Shown here: positions 17,237 through 26,025 of the stretch, in pieces
Position numbering within the stretch: the stretch's first letter is position 1
Layout: each line of letters begins with the position of its first letter
DNA from: Candidatus Thermoflexus tengchongensis
GTDB lineage: Bacteria; Chloroflexota; Anaerolineae; Thermoflexales; Thermoflexaceae
Assembly (NCBI GenBank): GCA_016842085.1
Contig: JAEVEX010000063.1
Coordinates: 1 to 64,000 of the forward strand
Length of the DNA: 64,000 nt
Direction of reading: 5' to 3'
The notes under the pieces: model-generated
Database searches by the model: none
Told to the model about the DNA's origin: nothing
The model's input: only the letters and a program-made list of their open reading frames with translations
Made by a program: the position numbers and the translations under genes

Positions 17237-18340
17237 TTATTCCATAGGAACCTGGGGGATCACCCGACCGCGCAGGCGCTCCATAATGTCGTCCAGGTCG
17301 CGACCGGTCACCGTGATCCCGTGATTGCGCAGCCCGATCACGGCCCGGGCGGGATTAGGGGAGCGGCGCACGAGTTCGGCCACCTCCGCCGCCAGCTCCC
17401 ACGTCCCGCAGGGATAGTTCACCGTCGTCACCGGGATGCCCTCCATCCAGGCATGCACATGGATGATCGCCCCCACCTGGGGATGTTCCCGGTAGATCAT
17501 CCAGTGCTCGATGGCGTCCACGGAGACCCGGCGGGGCTCGATGTGAGGCGGGACGCTCAGGAGGATCACATTGCGCTCCGCGTCGTAGCCTTTCACCAGG
17601 AGGATGTCCCGGCCGATCACCTGCAGGTTCCCTTTGTCCACCCCGCTGGCGCTCATCCAGAAGCGTTCGGCATCCTCCCGCACGCTGAGGTTGCCGTAGC
17701 TCAGGCCGCCCAGCCCATACAGCCGCTTCACGTGCTGGAAATCCCGGGGTGGGAGGATTTCCTCCAGCGGGAACGGCGCGGGCAGCAGATTCAGGGAGGC
17801 CAGGAAGCGGCCCGCCTCTTTTAATTTCTCGGTCCGCTCGTTGCCGTTCCAGAGCTCTGGCGGCAGATCGGGATGGAACTCATTGTTGATCACCAGGCGG
17901 GCCTGGGCCGGGGGGGCCAGCCGCCGGTAGATCCGCTCGAAAAAGTCCGCCTCATCCTCTCCACATGCCTCCACATAGTGGCCGAGCTCCAGGGTGACGA
18001 AGTGCGCCTCCCAGCGCCTCCCGTTGGATGGAGCAGGACGGGTTCCCGGGATCAGCACGATGAGAAGATTGGAAAGGGCGCGGACCAGGATGGGATAACA
18101 GGTCTTCAGGAAATCGGCGGGAGGCTCCGGCAGTTCCACAATGGAAGCGACGAAAGTTCCCTGGGATTTGCGCCGGAAGGGGCGGGGTCGGGATGGCTCG
18201 GTGAAATTGAGAACCAGGCGGATGTTGGGGGTGGGTTCCTCCTGGAAGACATGTCCGTGGGCCCGCAGGGTTTGCCATAGCCCATCCCGGAACCATCGAA
18301 GCCCCGGGGTGTCCGCCTGCCCGATGATGACAAAATCCAT
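17237..18340 (-). CDS. Class II aldolase/adducin-domain protein with novel N-terminal domain
   Basis: The 367-residue protein has two parts. Residues about 170-360 match the class II aldolase/adducin fold (LYGLGGLSYGNLSVRE, FWMSASGVDKGNL, IIHVHAWMEGIP with the metal-binding His-x-His, IGLRNHGITVTG with the third His). The first ~165 residues (FVIIGQADTPGLRWFRDGLW..., VLNFTEPSRPRPFRRK, TLELGHYVEA) form a separate domain that I do not recognise. ATG 18340 was chosen because GGAGGAGGGG precedes it. Metal ligands are retained, so sugar-phosphate aldolase or epimerase activity is possible. Downstream, the FPETGH protein follows directly. Confidence 0.72.
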   Translation of the reverse strand: MDFVIIGQADTPGLRWFRDGLWQTLRAHGHVFQEEPTPNIRLVLNFTEPSRPRPFRRKSQGTFVASIVELPEPPADFLKTCYPILVRALSNLLIVLIPGTRPAPSNGRRWEAHFVTLELGHYVEACGEDEADFFERIYRRLAPPAQARLVINNEFHPDLPPELWNGNERTEKLKEAGRFLASLNLLPAPFPLEEILPPRDFQHVKRLYGLGGLSYGNLSVREDAERFWMSASGVDKGNLQVIGRDILLVKGYDAERNVILLSVPPHIEPRRVSVDAIEHWMIYREHPQVGAIIHVHAWMEGIPVTTVNYPCGTWELAAEVAELVRRSPNPARAVIGLRNHGITVTGRDLDDIMERLRGRVIPQVPME

Positions 18341-18398
18341 TGTCCCCTCCTCCACAATCCGAGTTTTGCCCGGGATCCGCCCGGGGGTTTTCGGGGCG

Positions 18399-18421
18399 GG
18401 GGGCCACCGGAGGTGGCCCCC
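18399..18421. terminator. Strong hairpin between tnpB element and aldolase gene
   Basis: A 10-bp GC stem (18399-18408 with 18412-18421) closes a GGA loop. There is no T-run on either side. It lies downstream of the tnpB element and upstream of the aldolase-like gene on the same strand, so it may be a weak terminator or part of the leader. Confidence 0.3.
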
Positions 18422-18461
18422 TAACTCCCCGGCGGAGGAAAAACCGTTCTGTGGCGCATAA

Positions 18462-18495
18462 TCATTTATTTCACCCCGCCGGGTGAAACAAATGA
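18462..18495. repeat. Right-end imperfect palindrome of the tnpB element
   Basis: TCATTT (18462-18467) pairs with AAATGA (18490-18495), and TTTCACCC (18469-18476) with GGGTGAAA (18481-18488), with one A/C mismatch between the stems. IS605-family right ends carry such subterminal hairpins, which are recognised by the transposase and form the 3' end of the omega-RNA scaffold. Confidence 0.65.
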
Positions 18496-18550
18496 CCGGC
18501 CACTTCCTGCTTCCTCGACCCGTGGCTCGTAGACCGGGAGTGCGGTGCCT

Positions 18551-18578
18551 GGAGTGCGGTGCCTAGGCACCGCACTCC
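18551..18578. repeat. 28-bp perfect palindrome (REP-like) covering the tnpB stop
   Basis: GGAGTGCGGTGCC, a central TA and the exact complement form a 28-base perfect palindrome. A partial extra copy (GTGCGGTGCC) stands directly upstream at 18540-18550. The same core, GGAGTGCGGCACC, recurs after trpA at 55 kb. The tnpB stop TAG lies at the palindrome centre, so the repeat supplies the last residues of the protein. Confidence 0.85.
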
Positions 18579-19759
18579 AACTCTCCCGTTCCGCCACCAG
18601 AGGGATCTCCACAGGCGTCACTTCCCGGGGAACTCCCGGTAGGGCCTTTGAGGGCGGCCAACCCATAGTTGCGAAGGTTGATGGCCGCGTTGAGATCCCG
18701 ATCCATCTCCAGTCCGCAGGCCGCACAACGGAAAACCCGCTGGCTTAAGGGGAGTCTCCCATCCCGATGCCCGCAGCGCGAGCAGAGCTGAGTGGACGGG
18801 AAATCCCGCGGCGCGATGATAAGCCGCGCTCCATACCACTGGCATTTATATGCCAGCATCCGGCGGAACATCCCCCAGCCCACGTCCGCAACAGAACGGG
18901 AAAGACGTCCGCGAGCCAAAGCCTTCACGGAAAGATCCTCCACCACGATCGCCGACTTGGTTTTCGCCAGCGCCGTGGTGACCTGGTGAAGAAAGTCCCG
19001 CCGGATGTTCCGAATCCGCCGATGCAACCGGGCCAGCCGAAGAGAAGCTTTTCGGTGGTTGCGGGAGCCTTTCTGCTTGCGGGAAAGTTGCTTGGAGCGA
19101 CGCTTCAATAGCCGCATCCCTCTGGACAGCGGCTTCGGGGCTTCGATGCGCGTGCCATCGGACAGCGCCAGGAAGGACATGAGCCCCAGATCCACGCCCA
19201 CGATTTCTCCTTCCCGCTGGGGAGGATCGGGCCGCTCCACCTCGCAGGTGAGGCTCACAAACCAGCGATCGGCCTCCCGGGAGATCGTGGCCGAGAGGAT
19301 GCGGGCTCTCTTTGCTTGAAGGAGTTCCAGGAGCTTGTCCGTTCGTTCTTTGGTTCGCACCTTTCCAATGCGGGGAAGCTGCACGTGGCGGGGAGTCACC
19401 CGGATGGAGCCCGTCAGACGGGCCTTGTTGTCCTCCAGGCTTTTCTTGCGCTTGAACCGGGGCCTTCCCGCCCGACCCTGCCTCCAGTTGCGAAAAGCCC
19501 GCTCCAGATCCCGGAAGGCCTCCTGGGGAGCGCATTTGGACACTTCCGTCCACCAGGGAGCATTTTGCCGCTTCCAGATGTTCCACTCCTTGTGGAGCCG
19601 AAGGGCCGAGGGGATCGGCTCCCCTCGTTCGATCGCTTCTAGGCAACGCGCCAGGCCCCAGTTATAGGCAAAGCGAGCGGCCCCCACGTGTTTGGCCAGC
19701 GACACGCGCTGCGCCCCGTTCGGATTCAGCTCGAACCGGAAGGCCTGAGTTCCTCGCAT
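18563..19759 (-). CDS. tnpB: RNA-guided endonuclease TnpB
   Basis: The 398-residue protein has an N-terminal helix-turn-helix region (GAARFAYNWGLA), then a RuvC-like nuclease. The first Asp is D190 in VGVDLGLMSFLALSDG, Glu is E274 in VVEDLSVKALARG, and the last Asp is in DRDLNAAINL (D353/D355). Between them is a zinc ribbon, CSRCG and CAACG (C326, C329, C345, C348). All catalytic and zinc residues are present, so the protein should be an active omega-RNA-guided nuclease. The C-terminus GDPSGGGTGELECGA ends inside a REP-like palindrome. Another frame just beyond reads YEPRVEEAGSGR, which looks like the original tail, so the end may have been altered by that insertion. Confidence 0.92.
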   Translation of the reverse strand: MRGTQAFRFELNPNGAQRVSLAKHVGAARFAYNWGLARCLEAIERGEPIPSALRLHKEWNIWKRQNAPWWTEVSKCAPQEAFRDLERAFRNWRQGRAGRPRFKRKKSLEDNKARLTGSIRVTPRHVQLPRIGKVRTKERTDKLLELLQAKRARILSATISREADRWFVSLTCEVERPDPPQREGEIVGVDLGLMSFLALSDGTRIEAPKPLSRGMRLLKRRSKQLSRKQKGSRNHRKASLRLARLHRRIRNIRRDFLHQVTTALAKTKSAIVVEDLSVKALARGRLSRSVADVGWGMFRRMLAYKCQWYGARLIIAPRDFPSTQLCSRCGHRDGRLPLSQRVFRCAACGLEMDRDLNAAINLRNYGLAALKGPTGSSPGSDACGDPSGGGTGELECGA

Positions 19760-19862
19760 CCGATGGCCTCCAGCGCCCGCTGGATTTCATGCCGGGGGGA
19801 TGATCAAGAGTTGTAATACAAGATAGCAAAATGGGCAACTGTTGCCAACCCTCGCCCAGAGG

Positions 19863-21293
19863 TTAATAAGCCCTGGCGAAGACCGCCATTTCCGCAGCGG
19901 GCTCGCCGCACACAATGCATCGACCGCGTCCGCCCGGTTGCTCCAGGGGGATGCAGCGGTTGGTCGCCGTCGTATCCGCTTTGACCTTCGCCTCACACTC
20001 CGGGCTCCCACACCACCAGGCCCACGCGAACCCATCGGCGACAGCTTCTCGAAGCTGATCGTAGGTCTCGGGGTAATGGGTGTGGGCCTTATGGAAAGAC
20101 AGGGCTCGCTGATAGAGATCCGCCTGGATCGTGCTCAGAGCTTCGTGCACCGCGCTCAGAAGCCCTTCCATCGGAACGGTTTGCTTCCCCTGAGGGCCCG
20201 GCTGATCCCGACGGGCCAGCACCACCTGTCGCTCCGCCACGTCCCGGGGGCCGATCTCGATCCGCAGGGGAACTCCGCGCAGCTCCCATTCGTTGAACTT
20301 CCAGCCCGGTGTGTATTCCTCCCGGGCATCCACCTCCACCCGGATCTCCGGCTCCAGCATCCGCCGCACCTGCTCGCAGGCCTCCAGCACCCGGGAGCGC
20401 TCCTCCTCGCTCTTCCAGATGGGCACCACGATCACCTGGATGGGCGCCAGGCGGGGCGGCAGGATCAACCCCCGGTCATCCCCGTGCACCATGATCACCG
20501 CCCCCACCATCCGCGTGGAGAGGCCATGGGAGGTGGTCCATGCATATTGCATCTGGTTCCGGGCGTCCAGGAACCGGATCTCAAAAGCCCGGGAGAAGTT
20601 CTGACCCAGATTATGGGAGGTGGCGGATTGCAGCGCGCGCCCATCGCCCATCATCGCCTCGATGGTATAACTGCGCAGCGCCCCGGCGAATTTCTCTGAT
20701 TCGCTTTTGCGGCCCTGGATCACCGGGATGGCCGCGTCCTCCACAGCGAAGTCCGTGTAGAGATCGAGCACCCGCAGGGCTTCCTCTTCGGCTTCCTCGT
20801 AGGTGGCGAAGACGGAATGGGCCTCCTGCCAGAGGAACTCCAGCGTCCGCAGGAAGGGACGGGTCCGCTTCTCCCAGCGCACCACGTTGCACCACTGATT
20901 GATCCGCAGCGGCAGATCCCGATAGGACTGGATCCACTGAGCATACATGTAGCCGATAATGGTCTCCGAGGTGGGGCGCACGACCAGCGGCTCCTCCAGG
21001 GTCTCCCCGCCTCCAATCGTCACCACCGCCAGCTCCGGGGAGAAGCCGCTCACGTGCTCCTTTTCCTTCTGGATGAACGAGTAGGGGATGAAGATGGGGA
21101 AATAAGCGTTCCGATACCCATGAGCTTTAAACCGCCGATCCACAGCCGCCTGGATGTTCTCCCAGATCGCATAACCGTAAGGTCGGAAGACGATGCACCC
21201 CCGGACCGGGGCGTAATCGGCGAGCTCCGCTTCCCGGATGACGTCCAGATACCACTGGCTGTAATCCTCATGGCGCGGCGTGATCCGACCCAT
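19863..21293 (-). CDS. proS: Prolyl-tRNA synthetase, archaeal/eukaryotic type
   Basis: The 476-residue class II synthetase charges tRNA-Pro. Class II motif 2 and 3 regions are visible ([39 protein letters not shown]), with the proline-site segment [18 protein letters not shown]-terminal anticodon-binding domain and a zinc domain ([28 protein letters not shown]) follow, and the chain ends in Tyr (FARAY). The lack of the bacterial editing insertion between motifs 2 and 3 and the zinc-binding tail define the archaeal/eukaryotic (ProS type 3) form, also found in Chloroflexota, Deinococci and some others. The ATG at 21293 is preceded by AGGAGG. It is divergent from the TPR gene. Confidence 0.95.
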   Translation of the reverse strand: MGRITPRHEDYSQWYLDVIREAELADYAPVRGCIVFRPYGYAIWENIQAAVDRRFKAHGYRNAYFPIFIPYSFIQKEKEHVSGFSPELAVVTIGGGETLEEPLVVRPTSETIIGYMYAQWIQSYRDLPLRINQWCNVVRWEKRTRPFLRTLEFLWQEAHSVFATYEEAEEEALRVLDLYTDFAVEDAAIPVIQGRKSESEKFAGALRSYTIEAMMGDGRALQSATSHNLGQNFSRAFEIRFLDARNQMQYAWTTSHGLSTRMVGAVIMVHGDDRGLILPPRLAPIQVIVVPIWKSEEERSRVLEACEQVRRMLEPEIRVEVDAREEYTPGWKFNEWELRGVPLRIEIGPRDVAERQVVLARRDQPGPQGKQTVPMEGLLSAVHEALSTIQADLYQRALSFHKAHTHYPETYDQLREAVADGFAWAWWCGSPECEAKVKADTTATNRCIPLEQPGGRGRCIVCGEPAAEMAVFARAY

Positions 21294-21451
21294 CGTCCGG
21301 CCTCCTGTTTCCCCTCGGATAGAATAGCGACCCCTTTATGCCAGGCCCACCGGTGAAAGTTATTGTAGCCACGCTGGAGAGGCCTTTCAAGCCGATCCGG
21401 ATCGATTGGGGAAGGCAGCTCCCAGGGATCCCATCCGCCTTCATCGTTTAA

Positions 21452-21460
21452 TGTTATACT
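21452..21460 (+). promoter_or_regulatory. Extended -10 promoter of the TPR gene
   Basis: TG at 21452-21453, one base, then TATACT at 21455-21460 gives an extended -10 element, like that at 2051. No clear -35 is seen. Transcription would start near 21467, about 30 bases before the ATG. Confidence 0.45.
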
Positions 21461-21497
21461 TGCACTTTGAGGTATCCAACAGGCGGGGGATCGGTCT

Positions 21498-23756
21498 ATG
21501 GAAGGGGATCGCCTGCGTTACGAACAGGCATTACGACGTGGGCACGAGGCCCTCTGGCAAAAGCGATGGGCGGCGGCGATCGCGGCCTATCGGGAGGCGC
21601 TGGAAGCCCTTCCGGATCAGCCGGAGGCCCTGACGGGATTGGGCCTGGCGTGCATGGAGGCCGGCCATTACGAAGAGGCCATCGCGGCTTTCCGGCAGCT
21701 GATGGACCTGCGCCCGGGCGATCCCACGCCGGTGCTCCGCCTCGCGGAGGTTTACCAGCGCGCCGGCCGTGTCGCGGAGGCCGCATCCCATTACCACCAG
21801 GCCGGCCAGTTGTTCGCGGAGCAGGCCGATCTCCGCCGGGCGATCCAGGCATGGGTTCAGGCGATCCGACTGGAGCCCGGGCGGTTGGAGACCCTGGAAG
21901 CGCTGGCCCAGGCGTATCGGCGGCTTCATCAGCCGGAAGCGGCGATCCGGGTCGATCTCGCCCGGGCCCGCGCCTGGGTTCAGCAGGGGGATCTGCAGCG
22001 GGCGCTGGAAGCGGTCAGCGCCGCGCTGGCCCTGGATCCCGATCATCCTCAGGCGCTGCAGGCGCGCGACTGGCTGCGGGCTCAGCTGGCCCGTCGAACC
22101 GGCACCGGCCCGTTGCCCGCTCTTCCCGCCCGAAGAGCGGAAGCGGAGGCCGAACAGGCCCGGGCGGAAGCCTTCTGGACGCTGCCTCCGGAGGAGGCGG
22201 AAGTCCCCACCGATCTGATCCGTCGAGCGCTTTCCCAGGCTCTTCAAACGCTGGCGGATCTGGTGTTCTCGGAGGATCGCGGAACGTTCTCCGAAGAAGA
22301 GTGGTTCCGGATCCACGCGGGATTGGGGCGGGCGGTGGATGCGCATTCCCGGGGCCAGTGGCGGGAGGCCCTGGCCCTTTACGAACAGGTCCTGGCGGCT
22401 GGATTGGAGCACCCCGCCCTGATGTTCGCCACCGGGGCCATCCTGACGGAATTGAAACGCTGCGATGAGGCCGCCTCGCGGCTTCAACAAGCGATGGCCT
22501 CCCCGGCTTATTATCTGGCCAGCCTGCTCCTGCTGGCCCGCTGTGAAGAGCGCCATGGAACCCCGGAGCGGGCGGCGGAGCGCTATCTGGAAGCCCTGGA
22601 GCATATCGATCGGGAGCTGCTTCATAAGGGTCCGGCGGAGGGGTTGCGCGAGCGCTATCGCTTCCTGCGGGCCTGGATCCAGCGACATCCCGAGCAGCAA
22701 GCAACCCTCCGAAAGGAAGCCCAGCAGATCCTGGAAAGCCCTACCTGGCTGGATCGCGTGACCCTGATCCGACGGGCCCTGGATCAGTGGACGGCGGGGG
22801 CGCCGTTCCGGCTCACCCTGGCGGATGCGCTGATGGTTCCGGAGGGGGAGCGCCTCCTGATCGAGCTGGGGCAGGCATACACCTGGGCTCAGCACGGTCT
22901 GTTCTACAGCGCGCTGGAGGAGGCGATGCGGATCGTGGCGGAGATGCCCTTTGCGCCGCTGGCCCATCTGGCCCTGGGCCGGCTGCTGGTGTGGGGCCAT
23001 CGCAGTCAGGCGGCGGTGGGGAAATTCCGGGCTCTGGGCGAGTATTTTCTATTTATGGAAGATCCCTACATGGCGATGGCGGCCTTTGAGCAGGCCCTTC
23101 AGCTCGCCCCCCTCGACCTGCCCGTCCTGCAGCGATGGCTTCGGCTTTCTCAGGAGCTCGGGGATCCCTCCCGAACCATCCAGGCGTTCACGGGCATGGC
23201 GGACGCATATTTGCAGATGGCGAACCTGGAGCAGGCGGAGCGGATCTGTCAGGAAGGGCTGGAGTGGGCTTCACGGCGGGGGCTTTCCGGCATGGCGCTC
23301 CGGCCTCTCCTGCTCCGGCTGGTGGAGATCGCCGTTCAGCGCCTGGATTGGCCCCGGGCGGTCGAGCACCTGGAACGACTCCGGACGATCGATCCGAAGG
23401 ATCTCGAGATCCGCTGGGGCCTGGCCGAGGCTTACATGCGCGTCCACCGGATGGAGCCGGCGCTGGAGGAGGTGCGCGACCTGCTGAATCATGCGCGCGC
23501 GGCCGGCCGGCTGGCGGAGGCGGCGTCGAACCTGGAGGAGCTGATCGCCCTCTTTCCGGAAGAGCCGGGCCTGCGGCAGATGGCTGCTCAGGTTTATTTG
23601 GAGCTCGGCCAGACCCAATCGGCGATCCCGCACCTGGAGCGGATCGGTGAGCACTATCTTCAGCAGGGGCGCCTGAACGATGCCCGGGCGATTTATCAAT
23701 CCCTGATCCAGCTGAACCCGGACCGCGCTGTGCATTACCGGGCGTTGATCGGCTGA
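21498..23756 (+). CDS. Tetratricopeptide repeat protein
   Basis: The 752-residue protein has no signal peptide and is almost all helical repeats. TPR consensus units are clear at the N-terminus (WAAAIAAYREALEALPDQPE, ALTGLGLACMEAGHYEEAIA) and the C-terminus (LAEAYMRVHRMEPALEEV; IYQSLIQLNPDRAVHYRALI), with further units around residues 280-400 and 460-560. TPR proteins act as scaffolds for protein complexes. It starts 37 bases after an extended -10 box. The c-di-AMP cyclase gene follows after about 100 bases on the same strand, but whether they share a transcript or function is unknown. Confidence 0.85.
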   Translation: MEGDRLRYEQALRRGHEALWQKRWAAAIAAYREALEALPDQPEALTGLGLACMEAGHYEEAIAAFRQLMDLRPGDPTPVLRLAEVYQRAGRVAEAASHYHQAGQLFAEQADLRRAIQAWVQAIRLEPGRLETLEALAQAYRRLHQPEAAIRVDLARARAWVQQGDLQRALEAVSAALALDPDHPQALQARDWLRAQLARRTGTGPLPALPARRAEAEAEQARAEAFWTLPPEEAEVPTDLIRRALSQALQTLADLVFSEDRGTFSEEEWFRIHAGLGRAVDAHSRGQWREALALYEQVLAAGLEHPALMFATGAILTELKRCDEAASRLQQAMASPAYYLASLLLLARCEERHGTPERAAERYLEALEHIDRELLHKGPAEGLRERYRFLRAWIQRHPEQQATLRKEAQQILESPTWLDRVTLIRRALDQWTAGAPFRLTLADALMVPEGERLLIELGQAYTWAQHGLFYSALEEAMRIVAEMPFAPLAHLALGRLLVWGHRSQAAVGKFRALGEYFLFMEDPYMAMAAFEQALQLAPLDLPVLQRWLRLSQELGDPSRTIQAFTGMADAYLQMANLEQAERICQEGLEWASRRGLSGMALRPLLLRLVEIAVQRLDWPRAVEHLERLRTIDPKDLEIRWGLAEAYMRVHRMEPALEEVRDLLNHARAAGRLAEAASNLEELIALFPEEPGLRQMAAQVYLELGQTQSAIPHLERIGEHYLQQGRLNDARAIYQSLIQLNPDRAVHYRALIG

Positions 23757-23859
23757 CAGCGCTCCCCCTGCGGCAAGGGTTGGGGGGCGGCGGATGTCCT
23801 GAGCGCTGAATGTCCGGTGAGGTAGACAGGACGCAGATCCATCCGACAGGTGAGCTTTC

Positions 23860-24732
23860 GTGCGGGATCTGGTCTATCTTCTGGATCAGCTGAACTGGAT
23901 CAGCCTGATCGATATCGGGCTGGTAGCGCTGCTTTTTTTCGGGATCCTGTATTCCCTGAAAGGGACACCAGCCGTTACGTTGATCCGGGGCCTGTTCATC
24001 CTGATCCTGCTGGTCCTGATCCTGAGCGGGCCTTTGAGCTCCCTTCGGGCCATGCGCTGGCTCCTGGAGCGGACCCTGCCGGCCCTCCTGATCGCTATCC
24101 CGATCATTTTCCAGCCGGAACTCCGCCGGGCCCTGGAGCGGTTGGGGCGCCTGGGGCTCTGGTTGCAGCGGGACCCCCAGGAGGCGCGGGTCGACGAGGT
24201 GATCGGGGCCCTGGTGCAGGCATGCCCGCGCCTGGCGGAGCGCCGGCACGGCGCCCTGATCGTTCTGGAGCGCACCACGGGCCTTGAGAATTATATCGAA
24301 ACCGGGATCCGGCTGGATGCCCGGGTGACCCCCGAGCTATTGATGACGATCTTCGCGCCGAACACCATTCTGCATGACGGCGCCGTGATCATCCGGGATG
24401 GGCGGGTGGTGGCCGCGGGTTGTATTTTGCCGCTCACCACCGGATGGGTGGGGGATCCCCAGCTGGGTCTGCGCCATCGCGCGGCCATTGGGATCACGGA
24501 AGTGAGCGATGCCCTGGCGATCGTGATCTCGGAGGAGCGGGGGACGATCTCGGTGGCCCTGAACGGACGGATGGTGCGCCGCCTGGACGCGCGGCGCCTG
24601 GAACTGGTGCTGCGGAACTTTTACAGTCCCCCGCCGGAGGTCGAGCGGACCCAGCGGTGGTTCCAGGAGTTGCGGGAGCTCGGGCGACGGGCATGGGTCC
24701 TCTTCTTTCCCCATCAGGGAAGTCGAGGATAG
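23860..24732 (+). CDS. cdaA: Diadenylate cyclase CdaA
   Basis: The 290-residue protein has an N-terminal membrane part of about three helices (IDIGLVALLFFGILYSL; LIRGLFILILLVLILSG; LPALLIAIPIIFQPELRRAL). The DAC domain follows, with the catalytic motifs LHDGAVII at about residue 168 and LGLRHRAAIGITEVSDALAI at about 205. It condenses two ATP to cyclic di-AMP, a messenger controlling potassium and osmolyte balance. The start is GTG 23860. The regulator gene cdaR follows after 42 bases, the standard cdaA-cdaR arrangement; the frequent third gene, glmM, is absent. Confidence 0.95.
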   Translation: MRDLVYLLDQLNWISLIDIGLVALLFFGILYSLKGTPAVTLIRGLFILILLVLILSGPLSSLRAMRWLLERTLPALLIAIPIIFQPELRRALERLGRLGLWLQRDPQEARVDEVIGALVQACPRLAERRHGALIVLERTTGLENYIETGIRLDARVTPELLMTIFAPNTILHDGAVIIRDGRVVAAGCILPLTTGWVGDPQLGLRHRAAIGITEVSDALAIVISEERGTISVALNGRMVRRLDARRLELVLRNFYSPPPEVERTQRWFQELRELGRRAWVLFFPHQGSRG

Positions 24733-24774
24733 GCTGAACTTGCAGCCATATCGAGATAACCGAGCCCTCATCCG

Positions 24775-26025
24775 GTGAAGGAGATGCGGGGAACCCGATG
24801 GATACGGGAGAATCTGGGTCTGGCCTTGCTGGCCTTCGGACTGGCCTTTGCCCTCTGGGCCGCCGCGGTGTGGGAAGAGAACCCGCCCGTGGAGCGGACA
24901 TTGACGGATCTGCCCCTGATGTTCCACGGGCTGGGGTCAGATCAGGTAGTTTTCGAGGTCTCGGCGGAGCGGATCCGCCTTCGCCTCCGGGTGCCGCGCG
25001 CGATCGAAGGCAGCATCTCCTCCCAGGATGTCGAGGCCTTCGTCGATGTCCAGGGGCTTGGAGAAGGCGCTTATGAACGGCCGGTCCAGATCCAGATCCG
25101 TCGGCGAGGAGTTCAGATCCTGAGCGTGGATCCCCCGCGGGTTCGCTTCCGTCTGGAGCGTGTGGAGAGCCGGGAGGTTCCGGTGTCCATTCAGGTCCTG
25201 GGGCAACCGGCCATCGGCTATCAGGCCGGGATCCCTCTTCCGGCGCTCTCCGAGGTGCGGGTGAGCGGCCCGCGCTCGCGGGTGGCGGTGGCGGCCATGG
25301 CCGTGGGGAGGATCCAGATCGACGGCGTGCGGCAGTCGGTGGAAACCCAGGTCCGGCTGGTCGCGGTGGACCCGCAGGGGGCGCTGCTTCCAGAGTTGAA
25401 AGTCGAGCCGGAGCAAATCACGGTCACGGTTCCGGTGGAGCAGCGCCTGGGCTTCCGCGAGCTGCCGGTCCGCGTGGCGCTGCAGGGGCGCCCCGCCCGC
25501 GGCTATCAGCTCACCGAGATCTCCGTGGATCCGCCGACGGTGACCCTCACCGGGGATCCACGGCGGCTGGAGGAGATCGGGAGCTTCATCTCGACCGAAC
25601 CCATCGACCTCTCAGAGGCCCGCGGAGAGCTCATCGCGGAGGTCCCCCTGGTCCTCCCCGCCGGGGTGGCCCTGGTGGGCAGCCCCACCATGGTGGAGGT
25701 CCGTCTTCAGGTGGAACCGATCCTCAGCACCCAGGTCTTCCAGCAGGTTCCGATCGTCGTGGAAGGCCTTCGGCCGGGGGTGATCGCCCGCCTCTCGCCC
25801 GAGACGGTGGATGTCATCCTCCGGGGGCCGCTGCCGTATGTGGAGAACCTCCGGCCGGATGAGCTGCGGGTGTGGATCGACGTGGGAAATCTGGAGCGAG
25901 GAACCTATACCCTCACGCCCACGGTCACCCTCAGCGCTACCGTGGCCAATCTCTCATGGACGCTGATCCCGCCGAACATCCAGGTATCCCTCGTGCCGGC
26001 GCCCACGCCCACCCGGTCGCGTTAG
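24775..26025 (+). CDS. cdaR: CdaR, YbbR-domain regulator of CdaA
   Basis: The 416-residue protein has one N-terminal membrane helix (LGLALLAFGLAFALWAAAVW) and then about four YbbR beta-domains outside the membrane. Each has the pattern of a strand pair ending in a P-x-x-V-x-L/V-x-G unit (VDPPTVTLTGDPRRL; LSPETVDVILRGPLPYV; LSEVRVSGPRSRV). A short Thr/Pro tail ends the chain. CdaR binds and modulates CdaA. The start is either GTG 24775 or ATG 24784; the ribosome site is weak for both, suggesting coupling to cdaA. Its stop codon overlaps that of the convergent nucleotidyltransferase gene. Confidence 0.9.
   Translation: MKEMRGTRWIRENLGLALLAFGLAFALWAAAVWEENPPVERTLTDLPLMFHGLGSDQVVFEVSAERIRLRLRVPRAIEGSISSQDVEAFVDVQGLGEGAYERPVQIQIRRRGVQILSVDPPRVRFRLERVESREVPVSIQVLGQPAIGYQAGIPLPALSEVRVSGPRSRVAVAAMAVGRIQIDGVRQSVETQVRLVAVDPQGALLPELKVEPEQITVTVPVEQRLGFRELPVRVALQGRPARGYQLTEISVDPPTVTLTGDPRRLEEIGSFISTEPIDLSEARGELIAEVPLVLPAGVALVGSPTMVEVRLQVEPILSTQVFQQVPIVVEGLRPGVIARLSPETVDVILRGPLPYVENLRPDELRVWIDVGNLERGTYTLTPTVTLSATVANLSWTLIPPNIQVSLVPAPTPTRSR

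Larger units (their letters stand above)
18462..18700 (-). ncRNA. Predicted omega-RNA region of TnpB
   Basis: TnpB nucleases use an RNA from the 3' end of their own gene plus the right end as scaffold, and the bases just beyond the element as guide. By analogy the scaffold would cover the 3' part of tnpB to about 18462. The guide would be read from the minus strand just below 18462 (starting about TTATGCGCCACAG). Boundaries are inferred only. Confidence 0.3.
18462..19802 (-). mobile_element. Solo tnpB element (IS200/IS605 group, no tnpA)
   Basis: The element is bounded on the 3' side by an imperfect palindrome (18462-18495) and on the 5' side by a short hairpin (TCCAGC/GCTGGA, 19769-19784) close to a TTGAT pentamer (minus strand, 19807-19803). 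TTGAT is the insertion and target-adjacent motif of ISDra2-type elements. Only tnpB is present, so movement would need a TnpA from elsewhere. The end positions are my estimate from the hairpins, not from a comparison with an empty site. Confidence 0.6.
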
